The notes below the pieces were generated by a model that was not told the DNA's origin, made no database searches, and saw only the letters and a list, made by a program, of their open reading frames with translations. DNA of 64,000 nucleotides from Pseudogulbenkiania ferrooxidans 2002 (GTDB lineage Bacteria > Pseudomonadota > Gammaproteobacteria > Burkholderiales > Chromobacteriaceae). The position numbers and the translations under genes are program-made. Location: NCBI RefSeq assembly GCF_000174355.1, contig NZ_ACIS01000005.1:331780-395779 (forward strand), given 5' to 3'. How positions within the stretch are numbered: position 1 is the stretch's first letter; each line of letters begins with the position of its first letter. Shown here in pieces: positions 1-8,989 of the stretch.

Positions 1-186
1 GTGGATACCTTCAAGGACGACCCGATCAGCCACTTCCAGCTCGATAACGAGGATTTCCTGCGCATCGGCGTGACTATCGCCGGCATCGGCCGACCCGCCC
101 TGTTCGTGATGGAAGGGGGCTACATGGTCGACGACATAGGCGTCAACGCGGTGAACGTACTGCGGGGTTTCGAGGCAGCGCGCTGA
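1..186 (+). CDS. Histone deacetylase / acetylpolyamine amidohydrolase family protein, C-terminal end only
   Basis: The frame is open from the first base, so the start lies upstream and only the last 61 residues are visible. The fragment DTFKDDPISHF followed by the EGGY motif (FVMEGGYMVDD) is the C-terminal signature of zinc deacetylases of the HDAC/acetylpolyamine amidohydrolase family, where the EGGY tyrosine helps polarise the substrate carbonyl. Family members remove acetyl groups from acetylpolyamines or acetyl-lysine. The substrate cannot be decided from this piece. The next gene on the same strand is an acetyltransferase of the diamine N-acetyltransferase type, which favours a polyamine role (inference). 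The catalytic zinc ligands are outside the window. Confidence 0.75.
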   Translation: MDTFKDDPISHFQLDNEDFLRIGVTIAGIGRPALFVMEGGYMVDDIGVNAVNVLRGFEAAR

Positions 187-355
187 GTCTGTCGAGTTGA
201 CGGCCCCAGGCGGCGAGGCTGATGCATAAATGTCATCGGCCAGTGAAATAAACGCGCTTTGCCCAGTATGGCAGTGCCCGTAATATCGCCCATGCAATCA
301 CGGGCCACGCGGCAACCGTGCCCCATCCACGCCATCAACGAGCAAGAGAATTCTG

Positions 356-838
356 ATGAACATAACCATTCGCCCTGCCCATAGAGAAGATGCCGCGCTG
401 ATTCAGCGCTTTATCACCGAGCTGGCCATTTACGAGAAAGCTGGCGACCAGGTGGCCGCCACCGTGACGTCCATCGAAGTCAGCCTGTTCGGTGAGGATT
501 CGCCGGCTCGCGCGCTGATCTGTGAAGTAAATGGCGAGGCGGCGGGCTATGCCATCTACTTCTTCAATTACTCCACCTGGCAGGCGAAAAAGGGGTTATA
601 TCTCGAGGATTTGTATATTTCGCCAGCCATGCGCGGTGATGGCGCCGGCAAACGCATGCTGCAGCATCTGGCGGCCATCGCGGTGGAAAACGGCTGCGGC
701 CGTTTCGAGTGGAGCGTGCTGGACTGGAATCAGCCCGCCATCGATTTCTACCGGTCGATCGGCGCCGAGCCGCAAGACGAGTGGGTGCGCTACCGCATGT
801 CGGGTTCCCCGCTGCGAGACTTTGCCGCCAGCGCCTGA
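356..838 (+). CDS. GNAT-family N-acetyltransferase, diamine/spermidine N1-acetyltransferase-like
   Basis: A 160-residue single-domain GNAT protein. It opens with the usual first beta strand (MNITIRPAHREDAALI), has the strand LEDLYISPAMRG around residue 83, and the acetyl-CoA pyrophosphate loop GDGAGKRMLQHLA around residues 94-106. The tract FEWSVLDWNQPAIDFYRSIGA near residue 122 is typical of the SSAT/thialysine N-acetyltransferase branch. It would transfer acetyl from acetyl-CoA to a diamine, polyamine or thialysine-like amine in the cytoplasm. ATG at 356 is preceded by a modest AAGAGA ribosome site. The upstream neighbour is a deacetylase of the opposite activity, separated by 169 bp. Exact substrate unknown. 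Confidence 0.8.
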   Translation: MNITIRPAHREDAALIQRFITELAIYEKAGDQVAATVTSIEVSLFGEDSPARALICEVNGEAAGYAIYFFNYSTWQAKKGLYLEDLYISPAMRGDGAGKRMLQHLAAIAVENGCGRFEWSVLDWNQPAIDFYRSIGAEPQDEWVRYRMSGSPLRDFAASA

Positions 839-946
839 GGCGATCGTAGGTCCACCGGAAATGCCACGCGTCAACGATGTGAACCTGGCTCGCTTATCAC
901 GAAGGCGAAGGCTTTGGAGCCGGTGAGGCCGAGGGGGTGTCAACCC

Positions 947-983
947 AAAGCAAAGAGGGTGCCCAAGGCACCCTCTCTGCTTT
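947..983. terminator. Bidirectional intrinsic terminator between convergent genes
   Basis: Stem GAGGGTGCC (955-963), loop CAA, GGCACCCTC (967-975), extended outward by AAAGCA (947-952) pairing with TGCTTT (978-983). The flanking A and T runs give a U tract in both directions. It lies between the acetyltransferase gene and the chemoreceptor gene on the other strand. Confidence 0.85.
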
Positions 984-1020
984 ATTTAGAACGGAGCACG
1001 GTCAAGCGGCAAGCCGTTTC

Positions 1021-2694
1021 TCAGCCTTGCAGCAGCGCCTCGTGCTGCAGTCCGAACATCAGGCCGCCCCAGTGCCGCCCCTGGTGGTAGATCGGCACCG
1101 AGACCAGCGCGAAGATGTCGCCGACGTCGCGCACGTAGGCCTGGAACAGGAACTCGCTCTTGTCGGTGCTGGTTCGATGCAGCATCGGGTTGCCCTTGTG
1201 GAAGCGCTTGTCGCGGCTTACCAGCGTGTTGCGTGCCACGTCGTCGGTCTGCGGCTGGCAGTATTTGCTGACGTGGGTGGGAGGATAGGCCTCGTCGCCG
1301 ACGCAGATCACCGCCAGGTCGCAGCCCGGCATGTCGGCGGCCAGCCGGTCGAAGTAGGGGCGGAAGAGCTGCTCGTAGGCCTTGTCGTAACTGGTGTGGT
1401 ACTGCTGCGGGTTGGTACCGGGAATCGGCTTGAAGGACTTGTCGAACAGATCGAGCCCCTGGGCGGCGAGCTGCTCGAGCATCGCTTCACACTCCACCTT
1501 GCTCTGGCGCAACCGGGCGGTGATGCGGTCGAACGCGGCGTCGGCCACCTGGAACAGGCCGAGTTTGGCCATGACCTGTTCGGCCGAACCGATCAGCTCC
1601 CGAGAGGGGCCGATGCTGCCCTCCATCAACGTGGACATCTGTTCCGACAACTGATGCATGCGTCCGACGCTGCCGTGGATGTCGCGGTTGTTCTCGCTCA
1701 GTGTGCTCATGGCGCCCTGAATGGCACCGATCTCGCGGTTGACCTGCTGGCTGCCCTGAACGAACTGGTTGAGCTGGCTCGTGGCATCATCCAGCACGTC
1801 GCTCGCCTTGAGGATGCTCTCTGCGATCGACTGTGCCGCCCCTGCCGTCTGCCGCGATTGCTCGTGGATTTCCTGTACCTTGCCGCCGACACTCGAAGCG
1901 AGGGTGTTGGTGCGTTCGGCGAGCTGGCGCACTTCGTCCGCCACCACCGCGAAACCGCGCCCAGCCTCGCCGGCGCGGGCCGCTTCGATGGCGGCGTTGA
2001 GCGCCAGCAGGTTGGTCTGATCGGAAATGCCGCGAATCTGCGCCACGCTGGAGATGATCGCCTCGGTGTCTTCCAGCAGCTTGTCGATGCTCCGGGTGAA
2101 GCCGGTCATGATCTGGGCGGCTTCACGTGCGTTCTGGTTGGCCACCGCCATCTCCTGGCTGGTGCTTTCGGCCCCCTGGGTCAGTTCGCTGGCTACGCCG
2201 GAGATCACGCTGACGCTGGCACTGACGTTTTCCATTTCGGCGCTGCTGCGTTCGGTGCGGGCGAAGATGCCTTCGGCCAAGGTTTCCTGTTCGCGCGCCT
2301 TGTTGTCTGCATCCTTGATCTGCTTGCCGATCTGCGCCGCCTTGATTGACAGCACGATGTTGTTGTGGCGTACGCCCACCATGGTCTCGCACACCGTGCC
2401 CCGGTACTTGTTGGCCGATTCCACCGAAGTGCGCAGCGCACCTCCCACCGCCGGGTACTGGTAGGTCAGGTTGCGCGCATGCTTTTGCTGCACATGGTGG
2501 ATCGCCCCTTCGAAGCGGCTGAGCGGCCTGAAAACCTGGTTCACCAACCAGACGGTGCTGGCCGCCAGCAGCACGATGGCCGCGCTGGCGAACCCAGCGG
2601 CCGCCATTCCTGCGCCCTGATTGAGCAGCAGCAGGCTGCCCAGCACCGTCACGGCAAGCTGGCTCAGCACGACCCCAATGAAAATGCGCTTCAT
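1021..2694 (-). CDS. Methyl-accepting chemotaxis protein with minimal periplasmic part and a C-terminal sensor-like region
   Basis: 557 residues. Two closely spaced hydrophobic segments (about 4-26 and 28-52) leave practically no periplasmic domain. They are followed by a long coiled-coil signalling region whose hairpin tip [20 protein letters not shown] lies near residues 224-243, the CheA/CheW contact. About 150 residues (roughly 410-557) follow the coiled coil, rich in aromatic residues and ending in [19 protein letters not shown], with a PAS/Cache-like look. This implies cytoplasmic sensing, with the receptor order reversed from the classical layout. ATG at 2694 is chosen because AAGGAAAAAATA precedes it; longer frames upstream look non-coding. 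Ligand unknown. Confidence 0.85.
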   Translation of the reverse strand: MKRIFIGVVLSQLAVTVLGSLLLLNQGAGMAAAGFASAAIVLLAASTVWLVNQVFRPLSRFEGAIHHVQQKHARNLTYQYPAVGGALRTSVESANKYRGTVCETMVGVRHNNIVLSIKAAQIGKQIKDADNKAREQETLAEGIFARTERSSAEMENVSASVSVISGVASELTQGAESTSQEMAVANQNAREAAQIMTGFTRSIDKLLEDTEAIISSVAQIRGISDQTNLLALNAAIEAARAGEAGRGFAVVADEVRQLAERTNTLASSVGGKVQEIHEQSRQTAGAAQSIAESILKASDVLDDATSQLNQFVQGSQQVNREIGAIQGAMSTLSENNRDIHGSVGRMHQLSEQMSTLMEGSIGPSRELIGSAEQVMAKLGLFQVADAAFDRITARLRQSKVECEAMLEQLAAQGLDLFDKSFKPIPGTNPQQYHTSYDKAYEQLFRPYFDRLAADMPGCDLAVICVGDEAYPPTHVSKYCQPQTDDVARNTLVSRDKRFHKGNPMLHRTSTDKSEFLFQAYVRDVGDIFALVSVPIYHQGRHWGGLMFGLQHEALLQG

Positions 2695-2827
2695 GTATTT
2701 TTTCCTTTTTTGTCGTTCTTTTTTTCTGCAACGCCGATGGCGCCCTGCCGCCATGCCTTGTGCGGGTGCATGGTGCGGCGGCACGCGCCTTATCGACGTT
2801 GCTGGTCCCAATGAGGAGGCGGCGCGG

Positions 2828-3958
2828 TCAGACGAGTTCGGTGGCGTCCTCCGTGGCAGCGGCCCTGTCCCGATGCCGGCCCGGCGGCTCGGCGAGATCC
2901 AGCGCGGCGGCGTGGTCGCGGCAGAAAGCTTGCCCGGCACGGTAGCCGACGTCGAACAGCAATTCGAGGTTGGAACTGGTCCAATCCATCACCTGCGGCC
3001 AGTGCTCGTCAGGAATGCCGCCCATCAGGTCCACTTTAAGCAGCTGACGTTTTGGCTGGCCGGTAGCGGGGTCGATGTTGTGCTTGTATTCGAACAGGCG
3101 GATGTCGTCCTTGGCGATTTCCACCAGCGGCGTGATGATCGAGTGCACCCAGGCGTCGTAGAGCCCGCGCGGCTTGCGGATCAGCTTGTCGGCACCGAGG
3201 ATGTCGAACACCACCAGCGTGTCGATGTCGCAGTGCTTGCCGGGTGAGGCCGGGTCGTCGTTCACCAGCGCCTTGAAGTTGAGCGTATCGATGGCGGCGC
3301 CTTCAATGTAATCCTCGCCGTCCAGGGTGTAGGGCGGGTAGATCAGCGGGAAGGAGAAGGCCGCCTTGAGGTGCTCAGGCGTGATCTCATCTTTGCCCCA
3401 GATGACCATCTTCTCGCGGTTCATGTTATAGGCATTGATGTAGAACTCGGGCGCTACGGCGGTGATGGCGTCGAAGTCGACGACCTGCTCGGCAAACGGC
3501 AGGTGAGCGCACAGGCCCAGGCTCGATGGCGACAGGTTGCTGGGCGACATCGTGGCGAGACCGAGCTTGACCCAGTCTGAAAACAGCCCGCTGCCAAACG
3601 GCGAGCTGGGATCGAAGAACGGGGCGGTGAAGGGGTTGCGGGCGAGCCAGTCGCGATACGCGGCGGCTTCGGCCCCCGGTTTCATGAAGACCTTGTAATT
3701 GACCGGCAGCATGCCGTAGATCGGGTCCGAGACGCCAATTTGCGCCCACTGCCGCAATGCCTCTATGGGATCGCCGGCCTTGGGGGCGGCATAGAGCAAG
3801 CCCATCAGCGCACCGGCCCCTGAGGTGGAAATCACGTCGAACTCCACCCCATGCTCCAGGAAGGCAACCAAAGCTCCCGCCATCAGCGTGGAATTGGGGG
3901 CGCCACCGCCTATCAGCAGGGCTTTCTTGTGCTTCTTTGTCACTGCCTTTTCTGCCAT
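2828..3958 (-). CDS. Patatin-like phospholipase family protein with non-canonical catalytic motifs
   Basis: 376 residues. The N-terminus has the patatin oxyanion-loop pattern [14 protein letters not shown] (17-30) and a nucleophile-elbow region [17 protein letters not shown] (40-56). Canonical patatins read GxSxG here; this protein reads S-T-S-G-A-G, so the serine is displaced or replaced by glycine. The usual catalytic DGG/DGA appears as IEGAAID (218-224), with Glu219 in place of Asp. The fold assignment is firm; lipase activity is not. ATG at 3958 is preferred over ATGs a few codons upstream because GGAG lies seven bases before it. No signal peptide is seen, so it is probably cytoplasmic. 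Confidence 0.75.
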   Translation of the reverse strand: MAEKAVTKKHKKALLIGGGAPNSTLMAGALVAFLEHGVEFDVISTSGAGALMGLLYAAPKAGDPIEALRQWAQIGVSDPIYGMLPVNYKVFMKPGAEAAAYRDWLARNPFTAPFFDPSSPFGSGLFSDWVKLGLATMSPSNLSPSSLGLCAHLPFAEQVVDFDAITAVAPEFYINAYNMNREKMVIWGKDEITPEHLKAAFSFPLIYPPYTLDGEDYIEGAAIDTLNFKALVNDDPASPGKHCDIDTLVVFDILGADKLIRKPRGLYDAWVHSIITPLVEIAKDDIRLFEYKHNIDPATGQPKRQLLKVDLMGGIPDEHWPQVMDWTSSNLELLFDVGYRAGQAFCRDHAAALDLAEPPGRHRDRAAATEDATELV

Positions 3959-4324
3959 GGTCATTCTCCAGACTAACATCGCCATATCATAATAAAAACC
4001 AAATGTAATTGCCGATAGAATTTTTGCCGATTGTCAGGTTACGAATGCAAGGCAATATCTCATGAAGTCTGCACGATCATTATGAAAATTGATTGATCTC
4101 GAGGCGTGCCGGAAACCTTCCGACAACGACACCTGACGGGCGGGCACAACACCTTGCGAGGCGCCGCCTCCCACAGAGTCCTCCTCGGCCGACGCTGTGG
4201 TACACAGGCGCGTCGCGATTGGGTATGCTGTTACCGTTCGGTGACAAAATTGCCGGGCTGGCGGGCCGCACCTACCGCAACACAACAAGGGTGCCCAATA
4301 ACCACACGTTATGGAGCAGATACC
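3959..4324. promoter_or_regulatory. Divergent intergenic region between the patatin-like gene and the dehydrogenase
   Basis: 366 bp with an AT-rich core at about 3975-4090 that probably holds both divergent promoters. GGAG at 4313-4316 is the ribosome site for the GTG start at 4325. I see no convincing operator, RNA gene or further coding sequence; frames through the region lack family features. Confidence 0.4.
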
Positions 4325-5359
4325 GTGAGCATTTTTGAATTGCCCGATTTCGACGGGCATGAGCAGGTCGTTTTCGCCTCCGATTCCCAATCCGGTCTCA
4401 AAGCCATCATCGCCATCCACAACACGCACCGTGGCCCGGCCATGGGGGGCTGTCGCATGTGGGCCTATCCCGACAGCACCGCCGCCGCGACCGATGCGTT
4501 GCGCCTGGCGCGTGGCATGACCTACAAGAACGCCATGGCTGGCCTACCCATCGGCGGTGGCAAGGCGGTCATCATCGGCGACGCCCGCACCAGCAAATCG
4601 CCCGAGCTGTTCCGTGCCCTGGGCCGCGCCATCGACCAGTTGGGCGGTCGCTACATCACGGCAGAGGACGTGGGCACCAGCCCGGCCGATATGACCTTCG
4701 TGCGTGAGCAGACCCGCTACGTGGCCGGCCTGTCGGGCGATCTGGGCGGCACCGGCGATCCGTCGCCGGCAACGGCGCTGGGCGTGTTCGTGGGTATCGA
4801 AGCAGCGGTACGCCATCGCCTCGGTGTCGATTCGGTCAATGGCCTGACGGTGGCCGTGCAAGGGCTTGGGCATGTCGGGTATGATCTCGCCCGTCGCCTG
4901 CACGAGGCGGGAGCCCGCCTGATCGTCGCCGACATCGACCGTGCCAACGGCGAGCGTGCCGCGGCACAATTCGGCGCCCGCATCGTGGCCCCCGACGAGA
5001 TCGTCGATGCCCAGGCTGACGTGTTCGCCCCCTGCGCCCTGGGCGCGGTGTTGAACCGACAGACCCTGCCACGACTCAAATGCTCCGTCGTCGCCGGTGC
5101 GGCCAACAATCAGCTCGCGACCGATGACATCGGCGAAATGCTGCGCGATGCCGGTGTGCTGTACGCCCCGGATTACGTCATCAACGCCGGCGGCATCATC
5201 AAGGTCTGCGCCGAGTACCTGCAAGAGCCGGTGGACAGCGTGGAAGACCGTGTGCGCGCCATCTCCGGGACGCTGGACGAAGTGTTCCAGATGGCCGAGC
5301 GCGACGGCATCGCCACCAGCCGCGCCGCGGACACGCTGGCGCGTGCACGCTTCGCCTGA
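4325..5359 (+). CDS. ldh: Glu/Leu/Phe/Val dehydrogenase, leucine dehydrogenase-like
   Basis: 344 residues, the usual size for leucine/phenylalanine dehydrogenases, which interconvert branched-chain amino acids with 2-oxo acids using NAD+. The N-terminal domain carries the substrate-binding region HRGPAMGGCRMW and the active-site lysine tracts MTYKNAMAGLPIGGGKAVI. The C-terminal Rossmann domain has VQGLGHVGYDLARRL with the GxGxxG dinucleotide loop. CALGAVLN and AGAANNQL further match the family. GTG at 4325 follows GGAG with eight bases spacing, and homology begins immediately after it (SIFELPDF). The gene ends before a strong terminator and appears monocistronic. Confidence 0.85.
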   Translation: MSIFELPDFDGHEQVVFASDSQSGLKAIIAIHNTHRGPAMGGCRMWAYPDSTAAATDALRLARGMTYKNAMAGLPIGGGKAVIIGDARTSKSPELFRALGRAIDQLGGRYITAEDVGTSPADMTFVREQTRYVAGLSGDLGGTGDPSPATALGVFVGIEAAVRHRLGVDSVNGLTVAVQGLGHVGYDLARRLHEAGARLIVADIDRANGERAAAQFGARIVAPDEIVDAQADVFAPCALGAVLNRQTLPRLKCSVVAGAANNQLATDDIGEMLRDAGVLYAPDYVINAGGIIKVCAEYLQEPVDSVEDRVRAISGTLDEVFQMAERDGIATSRAADTLARARFA

Positions 5360-5377
5360 AAGCACTGCGTCTTGCGC

Positions 5378-5440
5378 GGAGCGGCTACGCCGCTCCGTGT
5401 CGGTAAATACGCCGCCTTCCTCGAGGGGAGGCGGCGTTTT
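5378..5440 (+). terminator. Tandem hairpins with T tract after the dehydrogenase gene
   Basis: First hairpin: GGAGCGGC (5378-5385), loop TAC, GCCGCTCC (5389-5396). Second: CGCCGCCT (5410-5417) pairing with AGGCGGCG (5429-5436), followed by TTTT. The second has intrinsic terminator form. Confidence 0.8.
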
Positions 5441-5528
5441 CGATCGCTCCGGCGACAACCAAACAACAACGAAATGATACCCGTCGGGCGACGACGGCCA
5501 TGATGACGCAACAAAGGGTAGGGCAACG

Positions 5529-6329
5529 ATGATAGGCATGTTCGATTCCGGACTGGGCGGACTCTCGGTGTGGCGCGAGCTGACCCGGCTGCTGCCGCAG
5601 GAGCCGGTGATCTACCTCGCCGACCGCGCCTATTGCCCTTATGGCGGGCGCAGCCACGAGGACATCCTGGCCCGATCGGAAAAAATCACCCGCTACCTGG
5701 TCGAGCAGGGCGCAAGACTGATCGTCATCGCCTGCAATACGGCCACCAGCGCCGCCGCGCGTGAATTGCGCCGACGCCACCCCGAGCTGCCCATCGTCGG
5801 CATGGAGCCGGCGGTCAAACCGGCGGCCCTGCACTCGCGCAGCGGGCAAATCGCCGTGCTGGCGACCCGCGCCACCTTGAAGGGTGACAAGTTCCTGGAG
5901 CTGAAGGCGCAGTACGACGACAGTGTCGACATACTGCCGCTACCGGGCGATGGCTTCGTCGAACTGGTGGAGAATGGCGACCTCGCCAGCGAACAGGCGC
6001 AACGCGTGGTGGAGCGTCAGTTGCAGCCCCTGCGGGCTCACACCGTCGACCAGGTGGTGCTGGGCTGCACTCATTACCCGTTTCTCTCCCCCCTGATCGA
6101 GCGTGCGCTACCCGCTGGCGTCAAGCTGATCGATCCGGCACGGGCGGTCAGCCTGCAGGCCGAACGTCTGTTGCAGCGGCACGGCCTCTCCAGCCCCCCG
6201 GGCACCGTGCCAGCCCATCGTTTCGTCACCACCGGTGAAGCACCCGGCATGCGCCATTTTCTACGTCAGGTCCTGGGGCATCATGCCGAGGTGGATACGG
6301 TGGACCTCGATCGCATCCCCGCCCATTGA
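5529..6329 (+). CDS. murI: Glutamate racemase
   Basis: 266 residues, normal length. It converts L-glutamate to D-glutamate for peptidoglycan synthesis in the cytoplasm. The start MIGMFDSGLGGLSVW is the family N-terminus. The two catalytic cysteines are in IACNTATSAAA (about residue 67) and LGCTHYPFL (about residue 179), each in its conserved context. ADRAYCPYGGRS is also conserved. ATG at 5529 follows AAAGGGTAGGG. The stop codon is only six bases from the stop of the convergent ClC gene, so the two genes share the junction with no room for a separate terminator. Confidence 0.95.
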   Translation: MIGMFDSGLGGLSVWRELTRLLPQEPVIYLADRAYCPYGGRSHEDILARSEKITRYLVEQGARLIVIACNTATSAAARELRRRHPELPIVGMEPAVKPAALHSRSGQIAVLATRATLKGDKFLELKAQYDDSVDILPLPGDGFVELVENGDLASEQAQRVVERQLQPLRAHTVDQVVLGCTHYPFLSPLIERALPAGVKLIDPARAVSLQAERLLQRHGLSSPPGTVPAHRFVTTGEAPGMRHFLRQVLGHHAEVDTVDLDRIPAH

Positions 6330-6335
6330 GGCGGC

Positions 6336-8000
6336 TTATAAAAACGGCCAGCGCGTCCCCAGCAGTTTCAGCAGGTCGTTTTTTCTCAAGTGTCCCAGCA
6401 GCTCGCCCTTAGCTCCGATCACCGGCAGCCGCTCGCCGTGGTGGGCGGTCATCAATTCCAGGCTTTCGGCCAGGCTCATGTCGGCGCTGACGCGGGGAAA
6501 ATCCAGACGTATCAACGCGTCGGGAATTCGGCGGTCCGGATCGCTTTCCTGTCGTTGAATAGCATGAAACTCGTGGATCGGCACCGCACCCATGAAGCCT
6601 CGCCGGGGATCGGTGATGTAGACATGCTGCCAGCGCCAGTGGGCAAAGGCATCCGCCAGTTGCCGCAGGCTGGCGGGGTAGGGAAGATGCGGCGTGTTCT
6701 TCTGCATGATGTCGAGCACGGCATGTCGGTCCTTTTCGCTCTTGGGCAGGGCATGGGCGTAAATCGAGCGGCAACCGAGCAGGCGGACGGTCAGATGCGC
6801 GGTGGCTACCGCCAGCATCAGCGGTACGGCAGCGCCGGGCGTGCGGGTCATCTCAAGAAGCATGATGATGGCCATGAGTGGGGCCTGGGTGGCGGCGGCC
6901 AAGAAGGCCCCCATGCCGGCCACCACCCACAAGGGACCGGCCGGCTGGCCGGTCAGTCCGGTTATCGCATGGCCGCACACGGCGCCCAGAACGGCACCGA
7001 CGAACAGGGTCGGCGTGAAGATGCCCCCCACCGCCCCCGAGCCGGTGGCGGCCGCGGTGGCCAGCAGCTTGCAGGTCAGCACGCCCAGCAGCAAACCGAG
7101 CGGCCAGGCGGTGTGCAGCAGCTGGCCGACGGTCCTGTAGCCGTTGCCCCATACGTGGGGCGTGAGTAGCGACAAGCCGCCGACGAAGGCCCCTCCCAGT
7201 CCCAGCTTGAGCCATAGCGGCAGCGGCAGTTGGCCGAAGATGGCCTTGCTCCGATGCAACAAGAGCTGAAAACCTGGCGTGAGCAGGCCGGCAACGATGC
7301 CCAGCAGCGCGAACCCTAACCCGCTGCTGTCTCCCTGTGTGGTCAGCGGGGGCAGTTGATAGATAGCGGTGTCGGCAAACAGGCAGGCGCTGGTCAGCTG
7401 CGCGCCGGCGGCCGCCAGCAGCAAGGGGCCCAGTGTTTCGATGGTGACCGAGCGCAGGATGATTTCACCGACGAACAACGCACCGGCAACAGGTGTGTTG
7501 TAGGCTGCACTGACGCCGGCGGCGGCACCGCAGGCCAGCCACAGGCGGCGGTGGGCCGTGCCGAGCCGGGCCAGCGCAGCCGGCAGGCTACCGGCCAGGG
7601 CAGCCAGCTGGATCATCGAACCTTCCCGTCCGATCGAGCTGCCCGAGACAATGGACATGGCCGACGAGGCGGCACGCAGCAGGGTGGCACGCAGTGAGAG
7701 CCGGCCATCGCCCAAAGCAATGCTTTCCATGTAGTCGGAAGCATGCTGCCGAATCTGCGGGAGCTGTTGCAGGATCCACCCCGCCGCGATGCCTCCGATG
7801 ACGGGCGTCAGCACGCGCAGCCCGGGGGAGAGAGCGCCGGCCACCTGCACCGGACCACCATCGCCGCCGAACAGCCAGCGGCTCGCGCCATCGAGCAGCA
7901 GTCGGAAACCGTGAGTCGCCAGGGCGCCCAGGCAACCGGTGAGGGCTGCCACCGCCAGTAGCAGCGGCAGCCCGAACGGGGAGGAACGATGCGGAGTCAT
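6336..8000 (-). CDS. ClC-type chloride channel/antiporter with C-terminal CBS-like region
   Basis: 554 residues, with about ten hydrophobic segments in the first 420. The ClC selectivity region appears as SGSSIGREGSMIQLAA (the GREGP motif with Ser replacing Pro; the gating Glu is kept) and GSGAVGGIFTPTLFVGA (the GxFxP motif). The C-terminal 130 residues look like paired CBS modules, ending in AHHGERLPVIGAKGELLGHL. ATG at 8000 lies seven bases after the choX stop, so it is probably translated from the betC-choX mRNA. That would link anion exchange to choline-sulfate use (inference). The ribosome site is weak, consistent with coupling. Whether it is a channel or an H+ antiporter cannot be told. 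Confidence 0.85.
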   Translation of the reverse strand: MTPHRSSPFGLPLLLAVAALTGCLGALATHGFRLLLDGASRWLFGGDGGPVQVAGALSPGLRVLTPVIGGIAAGWILQQLPQIRQHASDYMESIALGDGRLSLRATLLRAASSAMSIVSGSSIGREGSMIQLAALAGSLPAALARLGTAHRRLWLACGAAAGVSAAYNTPVAGALFVGEIILRSVTIETLGPLLLAAAGAQLTSACLFADTAIYQLPPLTTQGDSSGLGFALLGIVAGLLTPGFQLLLHRSKAIFGQLPLPLWLKLGLGGAFVGGLSLLTPHVWGNGYRTVGQLLHTAWPLGLLLGVLTCKLLATAAATGSGAVGGIFTPTLFVGAVLGAVCGHAITGLTGQPAGPLWVVAGMGAFLAAATQAPLMAIIMLLEMTRTPGAAVPLMLAVATAHLTVRLLGCRSIYAHALPKSEKDRHAVLDIMQKNTPHLPYPASLRQLADAFAHWRWQHVYITDPRRGFMGAVPIHEFHAIQRQESDPDRRIPDALIRLDFPRVSADMSLAESLELMTAHHGERLPVIGAKGELLGHLRKNDLLKLLGTRWPFL

Positions 8001-8007
8001 GCCCGGC

Positions 8008-8958
8008 TTACTTGAGCTGCAGCGCCTTCTTAACGGCCGCCAGGCCGTCTCCACCCTGGGTGGTCTGCACGCCGGCCAGCCAACTCGCCAGAAGCTCCGG
8101 CGATTGCTTCAACGCCGCCCTGGTCGCGACCTTGGCATCCTGCTTCTTGTCGAGGATGTCGCTGATGATGCGGTTTTCCAGATCGACGTTGAACTTCATC
8201 TGGGCGAACAGCTTGCCGGCATTGGGGCACTGGCTGGCAAAGCCCTTGCGCGTGACGGTATGCACGCTGGCGCTGCCGTAGTTGGGGCCGAAGTAAGCGT
8301 CGCCACCGGCCAGGTAGTTCAGCTTGAACTTGGTGTTCATGGCGTGCGGTTCCCAGGCGAGGAACACCACGAAATCCTTGGCGGCGACCTTGCGGGTGAC
8401 CTGGCTCAGCATGCCGGCCTCGCTGGATTCCACCAGCTGCCAGTCACCCAGGTTGAAGTCCTTGGCCTTGATCATGTTCTGGATGTTGCGGTTGGCCGGG
8501 GCTCCCGCTTCGATGCCATAGATCTTGTGCCCGAACCGATCGGCGTGTTTCTGCAGATCGGCAAAGCTCTTCACCCCCGCGGCGGCGACGTAGGAGGGCA
8601 CGGCCAGGGTGAATTTCGCCTGATCGAGGTTGCTTTGCAGCGATACGATCGAGCCATCCTGGAGAGGTCCTTCCACCATCGGTTTCTGGGCCGGCATCCA
8701 GTTGCCGAGAAACACGTCGGCCTGGCCCATCTGAAGACCGCGATAGATGATCGGAACCGACAGCGTGTCGGCTTTCTGGTGATAACCCAGCGCCTCCAGC
8801 ACGATGCCGGCAATGGCGTTGGTGGCCGAGATATCCGCCCAGCCTGGTTCGGGCATGCGGATGGTGGTGCAGGACTCGGGATCGGCAGCCCAGGCGGCGT
8901 GGCCGGCGCTCAGTGCCAACAGCGCGCATGACAGGGTAAACGTGTGTGTGTAACGCAT
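8008..8958 (-). CDS. choX: Choline/glycine-betaine ABC transporter substrate-binding protein (ChoX-like)
   Basis: 316 residues with a cleavable signal peptide (MRYTHTFTLSCALLALSAGH, cleavage after AWA at about residue 24). The mature part begins ADPESCTTIRMPEPGWADIS, the start of OpuAC/ProX-type choline binders, and contains GNWMPAQKP and FLAWEPHAMN with aromatic residues suited to caging a quaternary amine. It should capture choline in the periplasm. ATG at 8958 follows AGGAGCAGGTACC. It is 31 bp downstream of betC, so the sulfatase product choline is the likely ligand. No choV or choW (ATPase, permease) is present nearby, so it must work with components encoded elsewhere. Confidence 0.85.
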   Translation of the reverse strand: MRYTHTFTLSCALLALSAGHAAWAADPESCTTIRMPEPGWADISATNAIAGIVLEALGYHQKADTLSVPIIYRGLQMGQADVFLGNWMPAQKPMVEGPLQDGSIVSLQSNLDQAKFTLAVPSYVAAAGVKSFADLQKHADRFGHKIYGIEAGAPANRNIQNMIKAKDFNLGDWQLVESSEAGMLSQVTRKVAAKDFVVFLAWEPHAMNTKFKLNYLAGGDAYFGPNYGSASVHTVTRKGFASQCPNAGKLFAQMKFNVDLENRIISDILDKKQDAKVATRAALKQSPELLASWLAGVQTTQGGDGLAAVKKALQLK

Positions 8959-8989
8959 GGTACCTGCTCCTTCGTTTGGGCGATGGGAT

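Noticed and set aside
937..2349. Long open frame (470 codons) on the plus strand
   Set aside because: It lies antisense to the chemoreceptor gene, whose motifs are unmistakable; the frame is an artefact of GC-rich third positions.
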